From contig NZ_BAKM01000015.1 in assembly GCF_000614185.1 (NCBI RefSeq), positions 1-64,000 of the forward strand: 64,000 nucleotides of DNA, read 5' to 3'. Shown here in pieces: positions 20,914 to 30,597 of the stretch. The notes beneath the pieces are model-generated. The model ran no database searches, was not told the origin of the DNA, and worked only from the letters and a program-made list of their open reading frames with translations. Within the stretch, counting starts at the first letter, position 1, and the number at the start of each line of letters is the position of its first letter. The position numbers were made by a program, and so were the translations under genes. Source of the stretch: Phocaeicola sartorii JCM 17136 = DSM 21941. Lineage in GTDB: Bacteria; Bacteroidota; Bacteroidia; Bacteroidales; Bacteroidaceae.

Positions 20914-22368
20914 CTAGTGCTTTTTCCAGAAACCGGGCGTAAACAACAAAAGAACCGTAAACAGTTCCAGACGCCCTACCAGCATGAGCAATGCACTCAC
21001 CCATTTGGCTGCATCCGGTAATCCGCTCCATGAATAGGAGGGACCACATTTCCCTATACCGGGACCTACATTTCCCAGACTGGAAATGACCACGCTGTAT
21101 GCCTCTTCAAATCCCACTCCGAATATCATCAGGACAATCCAGCCGATGAAAACAATGGCTATATAGAGAAAGGTAAATGCCAGTACCGCCGATTTGGTGG
21201 TGGAAGAAATGACTTGCCGGTTGATGCGTACCGGCAGCACGGCATTGGGATGGATGATGTGTTTGAATTCATTTTTTGCCACACGGCTCATGATAGCTAT
21301 CCGGATACATTTCATTCCTCCGGTGGTGGAACCGGCGCAGGCTCCGAAAAACATGATGATGCACATCAGTGACCATAATACCGGTACCCAGGTCATATAG
21401 TCTGCTGATATGAAACCGGTGGTAGTCTGCAAGGAAACGACCTGGAAGATGGCTTTGCGGAAAGATTCCTCAATGCCGAACGGACTGGTGCAAATGAGAG
21501 TGATGGTAGTGAAAAGTGTGAAAAATCCTACTGTCCCCAAATACCAATGGAATTCTGTGTTTTGGAACAAACGTTTAAAATTTCCTTTTAAGAACAGTAA
21601 ATATAATAAGGTGAAATTAATACCCGACAAGAACATGAATAAGGTGATGACATATTCTATATAAGGAGAATTAAAGAATGCTATACTGCTTTGTTTGGTA
21701 GAATATCCTCCTGTGGCGGCGGTGGTTAAGGAATGGCAGACACTGTCAAAAAAGTCCATGCCTCCGGCAATCAGTAGAATAATCTCGGTAATGGTCAGTC
21801 CCAGATAGATAGTCCAGATCCATTTGGCTGTAACGCCAATGCGCGGATGCACTTTATCATGGGTGGGGCCGGTGGCCTCTGCTGCAAATAATTGCACGCT
21901 GCCCACTCCGAAGATTGGCAATACGGCAATGGTGAAAAATACAATTCCTAATCCGCCGATCCATTGTGTCATGCTCCGCCAGAACAAAAGCCCGTGTGGC
22001 AGTGACTCTATATTGTTCAGTATGCTTGCTCCGGTGGTGGTGAACCCCGACATGGTCTCAAAGAAAGCGTCCGTTATACTGGGGATGTATCCGCTCAGAT
22101 AGAATGGAAGCATACCGAATAAAGAAAAAAACACCCATGCGAAAGTTACAATGACGTATCCGTCGCGGCGGCTGATTTTCTTTTCTGCATTTTTGCCGGC
22201 TAGAGAGGCTATGATGCCTGCTCCTGTCGTTATGGCTATAGAAGTCAGGAAAGCAGAAAGGTCTGATTCCTTATAATAGATGGCGAGAAATGAGCATAGA
22301 ATAAGGAAGCCCGCTTCTATGAAGAAAAGCGAGCCCATAATCCGGGCTATCATTTTTATGTTTATCAT
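20914..22368 (-). CDS. trkH: Trk potassium uptake membrane subunit
   Basis: This 484-residue membrane protein has the four-fold P-loop architecture of TrkH/KtrB transporters. Selectivity-filter segments are recognisable, such as MSGFTTTGASIL, LTTAATGGYST, LQTTTGFISADY and SSLGNVGPGIGKCGPSY. It imports K+ together with the cytosolic gating ring TrkA encoded directly upstream. Start: ATG at 22368; an in-frame TTG at 22371 precedes it. The start overlaps the repaired trkA stop by one base (TGATG), so translation is coupled. Confidence 0.93.
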   Translation of the reverse strand: MINIKMIARIMGSLFFIEAGFLILCSFLAIYYKESDLSAFLTSIAITTGAGIIASLAGKNAEKKISRRDGYVIVTFAWVFFSLFGMLPFYLSGYIPSITDAFFETMSGFTTTGASILNNIESLPHGLLFWRSMTQWIGGLGIVFFTIAVLPIFGVGSVQLFAAEATGPTHDKVHPRIGVTAKWIWTIYLGLTITEIILLIAGGMDFFDSVCHSLTTAATGGYSTKQSSIAFFNSPYIEYVITLFMFLSGINFTLLYLLFLKGNFKRLFQNTEFHWYLGTVGFFTLFTTITLICTSPFGIEESFRKAIFQVVSLQTTTGFISADYMTWVPVLWSLMCIIMFFGACAGSTTGGMKCIRIAIMSRVAKNEFKHIIHPNAVLPVRINRQVISSTTKSAVLAFTFLYIAIVFIGWIVLMIFGVGFEEAYSVVISSLGNVGPGIGKCGPSYSWSGLPDAAKWVSALLMLVGRLELFTVLLLFTPGFWKKH

Positions 22369-23707
22369 CAATTGAAGAATTTTTCTATTTTCTTAATCAT
22401 CATGCCCAGGCAGAATACCACAACATGGTCATTGGCTGAATAACGGTATTACCTGTTACCAATATACCGTCACCGTTGCGGATGAGTCCGCCGATGGTCG
22501 CACCTTTGGGCAGTCCGGCGTCCTTGACGGCGCATTTGGTAATGCGAGACCCGTTCTTAACTGTGAATTCAGCCACGTCGGCATTGGCGAAAGTCAGACA
22601 TTTCACATTGGAAACATCGGCATCCAGCATCATTTGGTAAATATGGCTGGCGGCAATCATCTTTTTGTTGATGACTGTACCGATATCCAGACTTTCCGCC
22701 ATACTGATATAATCAATATTTTCCACTTCCGCCACTGTCTTGGTTACTCCCATGCGTTTGGCGGCAAGACAAGCCAGGATATTTGTTTCGGAATTATCTG
22801 TCAGAGCGACAAACGCCTCGGTGTTTTTTAACCCTTCTTCCATGAGTAAATCCATATCCCGTCCATCTCCGTTGATAATCATTATTTTATCATCTACCAC
22901 TTCTGTCAGCCGGTTACATCGGTTAATGTCATTCTCAATAATCTTGACCTGCATATAATCGGGTACGTATTGTGTGGTGCGTACAGCAATCCGGCTGCCA
23001 CCCATAATCATTACATTGCGTACATCGGGATAGGTTTCTTTCCCTGCGATTTTGCGGATATAGGGAATGTATTTCTTGGTCGTGGTGAAATAAACAATAT
23101 CGTGTAATTTGATGGTGTCGTCTCCACGGGGGATGATTGTTTCATTTCCCCGCTTGATGGCTACAATGTGGAATGGAATATTACGTCCGCCCAGTTCATG
23201 AAGAGGAACGTTCAGAATTTCTGCCGTTTCGCGCATTTTGGTACCAATCAGGACCAATGCGCCACCGCAAAACTCCCACCATTGACGTATCCAGCTCATT
23301 TTGATGGCATCGACTATATCTTTAGCGGCCAGCATTTCCGGATAAATCAGTGAGTGCACTCCTAATTGGGAGAAGAACTCTTTATGTTTAGGAAGTAGAT
23401 ATTCGTAATTGTCGATCCGGGCTACAGTCTTTTTGGCGCCCATATTGGTAGCCAACATGCAGGCCGTCATATTGCGGCTTTCTTCCGGCATCACTCCGAT
23501 GAATAAATCCGCGCCTGCCACTCCTGCATTCTTAAGGCCGGAAATGGAAGTGGGGGATGCATTGACAGTCATCAGGTCGAAGTTGGAATCCAGTTTGCTC
23601 AACTTTTCTTCGTCTTCATCCATCAAAATGATGTCCTGCTTTTCATCGGATAATAATTTCGCCAGATGGGTACCTACTGCTCCCGCTCCTGCAATAATAA
23701 TTTTCAT
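22368..23707 (-). CDS. trkA: Trk potassium uptake NAD-binding subunit, C-terminal frameshift
   Basis: This cytosolic regulator of TrkH has two RCK/KTN units, each with a Rossmann fold (MKIIIAGAGAVGTHLAKLL and VMIMGGSRIAVRTTQYV) and a TrkA_C domain. As read, the frame stops early at 22400 with the odd ending TMLWYSAWA. Restoring one base at about 22434 (GCCAATG to GCCCAATG on the minus strand) gives PNDHVVVFCLGMMIKKIEKF, ending in FN and stopping at 22368. That makes a 446-residue protein and a stop that overlaps the trkH start. The ending is therefore almost certainly a read error. It lies 13 bases after dxs. Confidence 0.9.
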
Positions 23708-23720
23708 TGTTCTCTCTCTC

Positions 23721-25619
23721 TTAGAATGATATCAATACTTTGTAAATGCCTTCTTCATCCATACCGCATATATGGTAGAGCTCTTTGACTGAGCCGTGCT
23801 CGACAAATTGATCTGGTAATCCGACGCGTTTTACTTGTGGGTTGTACTCATTATCTGCCATAAATTCCAATATGGCGCTACCCATTCCACCTTTTAGCAC
23901 ACCGTCTTCAATAGTGACCACTTGCTTGAATTTCCGGCCAATCTCGTGCAACATGCTTTCGTCCAACGGCTTCAAGAAACGCAAGTCATAATGTGCGATA
24001 CTTTTTCCTGTTTCCTGTTCGGCGTGTGTGATCGCTTTTTCCGCTTGGATGCCGATGGGACCCAGTGTAATGACCGCTATGTCTTTCCCTTCTTTCAATT
24101 TTCGTCCTTTTCCTATCTCTATTTCTTGCATAGGGCATTTCCAGTCTACCAATGACCCTCTGCCACGTGGGTAACGGATGACAAAGGGACCTTTATCAGG
24201 CAGTTGGGCGGTGTACATCAGACAGCGCAGCTCATGTTCGTTGTAAGGGGAGGCTACCGTGAGATTGGGGATCGGCCGCATATAAGCCAAGTCGAAGGCT
24301 CCGTGATGAGTGGGCCCGTCTTCTCCTACCAGTCCGGCGCGGTCCAGACATAATACTACATTGAGTTTTTGTATCGCTATATCGTGGATCACATTGTCGT
24401 ATGCGCGCTGCATGAAGGACGAATAGATATTGCAGAAAGGCAATAATCCGTCTTTTGCCATTCCTCCTGAAAAAGTGACGGCATGTCCTTCGGCAATTCC
24501 CACATCAAATCCTCTTTCGGGCATGGCTCTCATCAATATGTTCATAGAGCATCCCGAAGGCATTGCGGGAGTGACTCCTACAATTTTGTCGTTTGTCTGA
24601 GCCAGTTCCAATAGAGTATTCCCAAAAACATCCTGAAACAAAGGGGGCATTCCTTGGGTATCGACAACGATACGCTCTCCGGTTTCCTTGTCGAATATGC
24701 CCGGAGCATGCCAGATGGTGGCAGCTTTTTCTGCCGGACCGAAGCCCTTTCCTTTGGTGGTATGTATGTGGAGCAGTTTGGGCCCCTGCATATCTTTGAT
24801 CTCTTTCAGAACGTGTGCCAGATTGTTGACATCATGTCCGTCTATCGGTCCGAAATAACGGATATTCATGCCTTCAAATACGTTTTGCTGTTGTACCAGC
24901 ATGGATTTCAGACTGTTGTTGAACCGTATCAGGCTTTTCCGGCGTTCCTCGTTCAGAATCCCCCAACGATGGAACATTTGTGATATTTTATAGCGTATCC
25001 GGTTGTATCCTTCAGACATTTGCAGGTTCAGCAGATATTGTTTCATACCTCCTACGCTACGGTCTATAGCCATATTGTTGTCATTCAGGATAATCAGCAG
25101 GTTATTGGGAGTAACCGAGGCGTTGTTCAGTCCTTCGAAAGCCAGTCCGCCACTCATGGAGCCGTCACCGATTACGGCAACGACATGCCGGTTGTTCTCT
25201 CCGTGTTTCTTGGCGGCTACAGCCATTCCCAAAGCTGCGGAAATGGAATTTGACGCATGTCCGCAAGTAAATGTGTCATATTCACTTTCGGATGGGGACG
25301 GAAAAGGACGGATGCCATTCAGCTTACGGTTGGTACAGAACGCATCCCGGCGTCCGGTTAAAATTTTATGTCCGTAAGCTTGATGTCCTACATCCCATAC
25401 AATGCGGTCGTAGGGCGTATTGAATACATAATGCAAGGCGACGGTCAGTTCTACTACACCCAAACTGGAGCCGAAATGCCCCGGATTACATGAGAGCTCA
25501 TCTATAATCTTTTGCCTCAGCTCTTTACACACTTCGGGCAGTTTGTCTGCGCTTAAATGGCGCAAATCATCCGGAGTATCTATGCTTTGCAGCAAGTTAT
25601 ATAAATTATCCTGTTCCAT
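23721..25619 (-). CDS. dxs: 1-deoxy-D-xylulose-5-phosphate synthase
   Basis: This 632-residue thiamine-diphosphate enzyme condenses pyruvate with glyceraldehyde 3-phosphate in the first step of the MEP isoprenoid pathway. Recognised features are the TPP-binding stretch [18 protein letters not shown], the [19 protein letters not shown] segment of the pyrimidine-binding domain, and a transketolase C-terminal domain. The Met at 25619 ([20 protein letters not shown]) is the likely start rather than a Met 12 codons upstream, since a -7 element lies at 25644-25651. It is the first gene of a dxs-trkA-trkH operon. Confidence 0.96.
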   Translation of the reverse strand: MEQDNLYNLLQSIDTPDDLRHLSADKLPEVCKELRQKIIDELSCNPGHFGSSLGVVELTVALHYVFNTPYDRIVWDVGHQAYGHKILTGRRDAFCTNRKLNGIRPFPSPSESEYDTFTCGHASNSISAALGMAVAAKKHGENNRHVVAVIGDGSMSGGLAFEGLNNASVTPNNLLIILNDNNMAIDRSVGGMKQYLLNLQMSEGYNRIRYKISQMFHRWGILNEERRKSLIRFNNSLKSMLVQQQNVFEGMNIRYFGPIDGHDVNNLAHVLKEIKDMQGPKLLHIHTTKGKGFGPAEKAATIWHAPGIFDKETGERIVVDTQGMPPLFQDVFGNTLLELAQTNDKIVGVTPAMPSGCSMNILMRAMPERGFDVGIAEGHAVTFSGGMAKDGLLPFCNIYSSFMQRAYDNVIHDIAIQKLNVVLCLDRAGLVGEDGPTHHGAFDLAYMRPIPNLTVASPYNEHELRCLMYTAQLPDKGPFVIRYPRGRGSLVDWKCPMQEIEIGKGRKLKEGKDIAVITLGPIGIQAEKAITHAEQETGKSIAHYDLRFLKPLDESMLHEIGRKFKQVVTIEDGVLKGGMGSAILEFMADNEYNPQVKRVGLPDQFVEHGSVKELYHICGMDEEGIYKVLISF

Positions 25620-25643
25620 GCTTATGATATGATAAATATCGTG

Positions 25644-25651
25644 CAAAAATA
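25644..25651 (-). promoter_or_regulatory. -7 element for dxs operon
   Basis: On the minus strand the sequence reads TATTTTTG, an exact match to TAnnTTTG, 24 bases upstream of the preferred dxs start. A matching TTG -33 box was not evident. Confidence 0.45.
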
Positions 25652-25673
25652 GCATAAATATGTGTATTATGAT

Positions 25674-25681
25674 TACATTTG
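25674..25681 (+). promoter_or_regulatory. -7 element for GSCFA/murF-alr unit
   Basis: TACATTTG matches TAnnTTTG and lies 30 bases upstream of the GSCFA start at 25712. It is back to back with the dxs -7 element, making a compact divergent promoter region. No good -33 TTG was found. Confidence 0.45.
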
Positions 25682-25711
25682 CCCTTAAATTTTAAAAGCT
25701 GTCCTTATCGT

Positions 25712-26698
25712 ATGAATTTCAGAACGCAAGTAGAATTACCTAAAAGGGAAACAGAAATCCGGCATTCGGACCGAATCATGCTATTTGGTTCTTGTTTTGC
25801 AGAAAACATCGGAAATTTGTTGCTGACAAATAAGTTCCGTTGTGATGTAAATCCTTTTGGAATCCTCTATAATCCTTTATCCATTGTGGAAGCTCTCCGG
25901 CAAATTCTATCCCATCAAACATATACGGAAGAGGATTTGTTCTATGCCGGAGGCAGTTGGCACAGCTGGATGCATCATAGTGCTTTCTCGGCTCCTGCGG
26001 CAGCATCTTGTTTGTCTTCTATAAATACGCGGCTGTCACAGGCTTCTGCCGGATTTCCCCGGCTTGATTGGCTGGTCATTACTTGGGGGACTGCCTTTGC
26101 TTATTGGCTGAAAGAAAGGACGATGGTGGTAGGAAATTGTCATAAACAGCCCGACAGCCTTTTTACCCGGCAGCTTCTTACGGTGGAGGAAATTGTCACT
26201 GAATGGGAGTGTGTGTTGGTGGAATTGAGAAAAATAAATCCGTCCTTGAAGATACTTTTCACTGTCAGCCCCATACGGCATATCAAAGACGGTATGCATG
26301 GGAATCAGATAAGTAAGTCCACTTTGCTTCTCGCGGCGGATGAATTGTGCCGCCGATGGTCTGATTGTTACTATTTTCCTTCCTATGAAATCATGATGGA
26401 TGAACTTCGTGATTATCGTTTTTATGCAGATGATATGTTGCATCCGTCTCCTGTAGCTATATCTTATTTATGGGAATGTTTTACAGATTGTTATTTTAGT
26501 AAAGAAACAGACCGGATCATGAAGGAGTGGGAAGATATCCGGAAGGCTTTAGCCCACAAACCGTTTAATGCCCAATCTGAAACATATCGCAAATTTTTAA
26601 CTCAAATAGTGTTAAAGATAGAGCGACTTAAAGAAAAGTTCCCGTATTTTGACCTTCAAAAAGAATTAGAACAATGTCAAGCTCAATTGAAAATATAG
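25712..26698 (+). CDS. GSCFA-domain protein
   Basis: This 328-residue protein contains the signature that names the GSCFA family, FGSCFAENIGNLL, near residue 22. The family is related to SGNH hydrolases: the Ser of GSCF would be the nucleophile, and YADDMLHPSPVAISYLWE near the C-terminal third supplies a candidate catalytic Asp/His pair. The substrate is unknown. It overlaps the start of murF-alr by 25 bases, so the two are probably co-translated, which hints at a role in cell-envelope work. That link is inference. ATG 25712 is chosen because the -7 element at 25674-25681 leaves little leader for an earlier start. Confidence 0.88.
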   Translation: MNFRTQVELPKRETEIRHSDRIMLFGSCFAENIGNLLLTNKFRCDVNPFGILYNPLSIVEALRQILSHQTYTEEDLFYAGGSWHSWMHHSAFSAPAAASCLSSINTRLSQASAGFPRLDWLVITWGTAFAYWLKERTMVVGNCHKQPDSLFTRQLLTVEEIVTEWECVLVELRKINPSLKILFTVSPIRHIKDGMHGNQISKSTLLLAADELCRRWSDCYYFPSYEIMMDELRDYRFYADDMLHPSPVAISYLWECFTDCYFSKETDRIMKEWEDIRKALAHKPFNAQSETYRKFLTQIVLKIERLKEKFPYFDLQKELEQCQAQLKI

Positions 26699-29139
26699 AA
26701 AAAGTTCTGGGGGCAAAGCGGTTTGGCGACCGTAGCGCACAGATTGATTGGATTTTAACTGATAGCCGTTCGTTGTGTTTCCCGGAAGAAACATTATTTT
26801 TCGCTTTAAAGACCAAACGGAATGACGGGCATAAATATCTGCCGGAATTGTATGAACGCGGAGTCCGTAACTTTGTAGTGGGCGACTTGCCGGCTGATAT
26901 GCAATCTTTTCAAGATGCGAATTTCCTGCAGTTGGCCAATCCTCTGAAAGGATTACAAAGATTGGCGGAAAAACATCGGGAGCAGTTCCAGATTCCGGTT
27001 ATAGGAATTACGGGAAGTAATGGAAAAACCATTGTGAAGGAATGGCTGTATCAATTGCTGAGTCCGGACCGTGTGGTAACCCGCTCGCCACGCAGTTATA
27101 ACTCGCAGATAGGTGTGCCTCTTTCAGTATGGCTGATGAACGAGCATACTGAACTTGCTATTTTTGAAGCGGGTATTTCTGAAATGGGTGAAATGGAGGC
27201 GTTGCAGTCCATCATTAAACCTACGGTGGGTATCTTGACCAATATAGGTGGCGCGCATCAGGAGAATTTTTTCTCTTTACAGGATAAATGTATGGAGAAA
27301 CTCACTTTGTTCAAAGATTGTGATGTCATTGTTTATGACGGGGATAATGAGTTGATCAGTTCGTGTGTGACAAAATCACTTTTTACCTCGCGTGAGATTG
27401 CTTGGTCAAAAAAAGATAATGAACGCCCATTGTTTATTGAGTCCGTTCAAAAAGGGGAACATGCTACCACTATCAAATACCGTTACTTGGGGATGCCGAA
27501 TGAATTCAGCATTCCTTTTATAGATGACGCTTCCATTGAGAACTCATTGCATTGTCTGGCTGTGGCTTTGTATATGATGGTTCCCCCTGAACAAATAACT
27601 GAGCGTATGGCGCGTTTGGAGCAGATTGCCATGCGTCTGGAGGTGAAAGAGGGCAAGAATGGCTGTGTGTTGATCAATGACAGTTATAATTCTGATCTGG
27701 CTTCTTTGGATATAGCCCTCGACTTTATGTCACGTCGTTCTGATGACAAAGGGAAAAAACGGACATTGATCCTTTCGGATATGCTTGAGACCGGGCAGAG
27801 CAGCAAACTGCTTTACCGACAGGTGGCCGAACTGGTACATAGCCGGGGGGTAGAGAAGATGATCGGGGTAGGAGAGGAAATTCGGACTGCAGCTGCCCGT
27901 TTTGAGATAGAAAAGTATTTTTTCCGTACTACGGAAGAATTGTTGGAGTCGGATTTGCTGGCCGGTCTGCGTGATGAGGTGATTCTGATAAAAGGTTCAC
28001 GGGCTTTTCATTTTGACCGGATTTCGGATCGCTTGGAACTGAAAGTGCATGAGACCATTTTGGAGATCAATCTGAATGCCTTGATTGATAATCTGAACTA
28101 TTACCGCAGCAAATTGAAACCGGAAACCAAAATGGTGTGCATGGTGAAGGCTTCCGCATACGGTGCAGGCTCTTACGAGATAGCCAAGACACTGCAAGAC
28201 CATCGGGTGGATTACTTGGCGGTAGCTGTTGCCGATGAAGGTTCGGACTTGCGGAAGGCGGGAATCACTTGTTCCATTATGATCATGAATCCGGAGCTGA
28301 CAGCATTCAAGACCATGTTTGATTATAAACTGGAACCCGAGGTTTATAGTTTCCATTTATTGAACGAGCTGATTAAGGCCGCTGAGAAGGAAGGGGTGAC
28401 GAACTTCCCCATTCATATCAAACTGGATACGGGGATGCACCGGCTGGGGTTTGCACCCGAAGAGATTCCGGAACTGATAGACCGTCTGAAGAAACAGACT
28501 GCTGTAATTCCACGTTCCGTATTCTCTCATCTGGTAGGCAGTGACGGGGCTCAGTTCGATTCGTTTACGCGCAGGCAGATAGAAATGTTTGAAGCTGCCT
28601 CCGGGTGCTTGCAGGAGGCTTTTCAGCATAAGATATTGCGTCATATCTGTAATACAGCCGGGATAGAACGCTATCCGGGTGCCCAGTTTGATATGGTGCG
28701 TCTGGGAATCGGCCTTTATGGAATAGATCCGTTTACTAACCGGATCATCCATAATGTAAGCACATTGAAAACTACCATTCTTCAGATTCATGAGGTTCCG
28801 AAGGAGGAAACGGTAGGATATAGCCGTAAAGGACGTTTGGAGAGGGATTCCCGTATTGCCGCTATTCCTATCGGCTATGCCGACGGGTTGAACCGGCATT
28901 TGGGAAACGGACGTGCTTACTGTCTGGTGAATGGACAGAAAGCGCCATACGTGGGTAATATCTGCATGGATGTATGTATGATTGATGTGACGGATATTGA
29001 TTGTAAGGAGGGGGATAAGGCTGTCATTTTCGGAGATGATTTGCCGGTTACCGTCCTGTCGGAGATTCTGGAAACGATTCCATACGAGATTTTGACCAGT
29101 GTGTCTAATAGGGTCAAACGGGTTTATTACCAGGATTAG
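26674..29139 (+). CDS. murF-alr: Bifunctional MurF ligase / alanine racemase
   Basis: This 821-residue fusion has an N-terminal MurF, the ATP-dependent ligase that adds D-Ala-D-Ala to UDP-MurNAc-tripeptide, with P-loop GITGSNGKTIVKEW and downstream INDSYNSDLAS. From about residue 460 a PLP-dependent alanine racemase follows: the PLP lysine is in MVKASAYGAGSYEI, the family Tyr/Arg region in IRLGIGLYGIDPF-like sequence, and the second-site segment is GYADGLNRHLGNGRAYC. The fusion couples D-Ala production to its use in peptidoglycan and is known in Bacteroidetes. It overlaps the GSCFA gene. A repeat/hairpin array follows at 29161-29244. Confidence 0.95.
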   Translation: MSSSIENIEKVLGAKRFGDRSAQIDWILTDSRSLCFPEETLFFALKTKRNDGHKYLPELYERGVRNFVVGDLPADMQSFQDANFLQLANPLKGLQRLAEKHREQFQIPVIGITGSNGKTIVKEWLYQLLSPDRVVTRSPRSYNSQIGVPLSVWLMNEHTELAIFEAGISEMGEMEALQSIIKPTVGILTNIGGAHQENFFSLQDKCMEKLTLFKDCDVIVYDGDNELISSCVTKSLFTSREIAWSKKDNERPLFIESVQKGEHATTIKYRYLGMPNEFSIPFIDDASIENSLHCLAVALYMMVPPEQITERMARLEQIAMRLEVKEGKNGCVLINDSYNSDLASLDIALDFMSRRSDDKGKKRTLILSDMLETGQSSKLLYRQVAELVHSRGVEKMIGVGEEIRTAAARFEIEKYFFRTTEELLESDLLAGLRDEVILIKGSRAFHFDRISDRLELKVHETILEINLNALIDNLNYYRSKLKPETKMVCMVKASAYGAGSYEIAKTLQDHRVDYLAVAVADEGSDLRKAGITCSIMIMNPELTAFKTMFDYKLEPEVYSFHLLNELIKAAEKEGVTNFPIHIKLDTGMHRLGFAPEEIPELIDRLKKQTAVIPRSVFSHLVGSDGAQFDSFTRRQIEMFEAASGCLQEAFQHKILRHICNTAGIERYPGAQFDMVRLGIGLYGIDPFTNRIIHNVSTLKTTILQIHEVPKEETVGYSRKGRLERDSRIAAIPIGYADGLNRHLGNGRAYCLVNGQKAPYVGNICMDVCMIDVTDIDCKEGDKAVIFGDDLPVTVLSEILETIPYEILTSVSNRVKRVYYQD

Positions 29140-29160
29140 CGGAAAAAGTATTTCCTTTTA

Positions 29161-29244
29161 AAGTAACATAAGTAACTTGAGCAAGTAAGATAAGTAACTT
29201 GGCCAAGTAAGACGTTTAACCCGGCCAAGTTACTTATCTTACTT
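29161..29244. repeat. Three 22-bp direct repeats plus inverted arm (possible terminator)
   Basis: Three tandem 22-bp units occupy 29161-29182, 29183-29204 and 29205-29226. Unit 2 is then repeated perfectly in inverted form at 29223-29244, giving a 22-bp perfect stem around an 18-base loop. At the junctions of the units are 12-bp palindromes, the best being ACTTGGCCAAGT across 29199-29210. A T run follows the right arm. The block lies between the convergent murF-alr and GH28 genes, so it may end transcription, but the regular tandem structure is more than a terminator needs. Confidence 0.8.
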
Positions 29245-29251
29245 TTTGATC

Positions 29252-30556
29252 TTATTTTATCTTGTCTATACGGACTTTCTTCCAACTAAAGTTGTCAATC
29301 ATTTCTTTGTCGCATTTCTCGTTTTTAGCTTTAATGTTCAGGTTTTCGAATGTAAAGTTCGTGAGTTGATATTGATCGGACTTTTCCACGCTGAAAAAAT
29401 TGTCGCATTTAAAATCAATGTTTCTCATGGTTACATGATCTGAATAAGAAAGAGGAATGTCTTTTCTATCTTTCAGGTCGAAGAATTGCGTCCAAGGCTT
29501 GATATACAGAAAATGGTTTGCGTCTCCGGTGATATCTTCTACCAGAATATATTCATATTGTTGGGGGGTGTCCGGTCGCATCTTTAACCATAACAAACGA
29601 TTGGCATTGGTGATGTGAATGCGTCGCAAGATAATATTGCGATTGTGGATGGATTCGCTTCCACAAGTGAGGGCGCCGTGGCAGAAGCCGTAGGTACAAT
29701 CTTCTATGATGATGTTGGAATTTCTTCCATTATTCGGGTCTTGGTCTGCCCAAGGTCCTTTTCCACCTTTTAAAGCTATGGCGTCATCATTGACAGACAT
29801 ATAGCAGTTCTTCACCAGTACATTGCTGCATACATCTATATCAATGGCATCCGTACTTGGAGCCTTTACCGGTTCCTCCGGGGAGAAGATATAGAGGTTC
29901 AGTAATTTTATGTGATTACATTTGTAAAGGTGGGTAGTCCAAAAAGGAGAGTTGATGAGGCGTACTCCTGAGAGTTGGACGTCATTGCTATGGGAGATAT
30001 GTACCAGCCGGGGACGTAATTCATCCATATTGGTGCATTGGGGATTGACTTTTCGACGAAGCCAGAATGATTTCCAGTATCTTAATCCATTGCCGTCAAT
30101 CGTACCTTTTCCGGATAATGTAAAGCCGTCCACCCTGTCGGCATTGACCAACGCCGCAAAATATTTCAAGCTTTGCCCTTCCATGCGGGTATCTATGATG
30201 GGGAAGTTGCTGATATCATCACTTCCCTTCAACACTGCTCCTTCTTCCAGATGCAGGTGTGTTTTGGGTTTGAAGAACAGCGCTCCACTTAAATAGGTTC
30301 CTTTGGGAATGACGATAACTCCCCCGCCGTTTTGTGCGGCAGCATCAATGGCAGATTGGATTTTCTCTGTTTGTAACAGGGTACTGTCATTGATGACGCC
30401 GTAATCTGTCAGAATGTATTTCTTGCCTAATGTGTTTATATCTACTATCTTACTGTCCTTAAACCAATCGGATACAGGTGTGCCGTCCGGAAATTTTTCT
30501 TGTGCCAAAGACGGAAGGCATAGAAAGGCGGCACATACAAAAGTTATTAATTTCAT
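29252..30556 (-). CDS. GH28-family protein with altered active-site motif
   Basis: This is a 434-residue exported right-handed beta-helix protein. The signal peptide is MKLITFVCAAFLCLPSLAQ. GH28 motifs are partly kept: STDAIDID for the NTD motif, VNDDAIALKGG for the DD pair and FCHGALTCGSE for the GHG motif. The usual RIK is replaced by LWLKMRPD, so the substrate subsite differs from typical polygalacturonases. It may act on a rhamnogalacturonan or a substituted galacturonide, or have lost activity. It lies about 40 bases after the GH2 gene on the same strand and is likely co-transcribed. Confidence 0.85.
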   Translation of the reverse strand: MKLITFVCAAFLCLPSLAQEKFPDGTPVSDWFKDSKIVDINTLGKKYILTDYGVINDSTLLQTEKIQSAIDAAAQNGGGVIVIPKGTYLSGALFFKPKTHLHLEEGAVLKGSDDISNFPIIDTRMEGQSLKYFAALVNADRVDGFTLSGKGTIDGNGLRYWKSFWLRRKVNPQCTNMDELRPRLVHISHSNDVQLSGVRLINSPFWTTHLYKCNHIKLLNLYIFSPEEPVKAPSTDAIDIDVCSNVLVKNCYMSVNDDAIALKGGKGPWADQDPNNGRNSNIIIEDCTYGFCHGALTCGSESIHNRNIILRRIHITNANRLLWLKMRPDTPQQYEYILVEDITGDANHFLYIKPWTQFFDLKDRKDIPLSYSDHVTMRNIDFKCDNFFSVEKSDQYQLTNFTFENLNIKAKNEKCDKEMIDNFSWKKVRIDKIK

Positions 30557-30597
30557 GATTCTGCTATTAAATTAATCACTAACTACGATTCACTTGT

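Noticed and set aside
28357..28899. 180-codon minus-strand frame in the racemase part of murF-alr
   Set aside because: The sense strand encodes conserved alanine racemase motifs here; the antisense frame has no features.
29161..29244. CRISPR-like array
   Set aside because: The units are contiguous 22-mers without unique spacers, and no cas genes are present.
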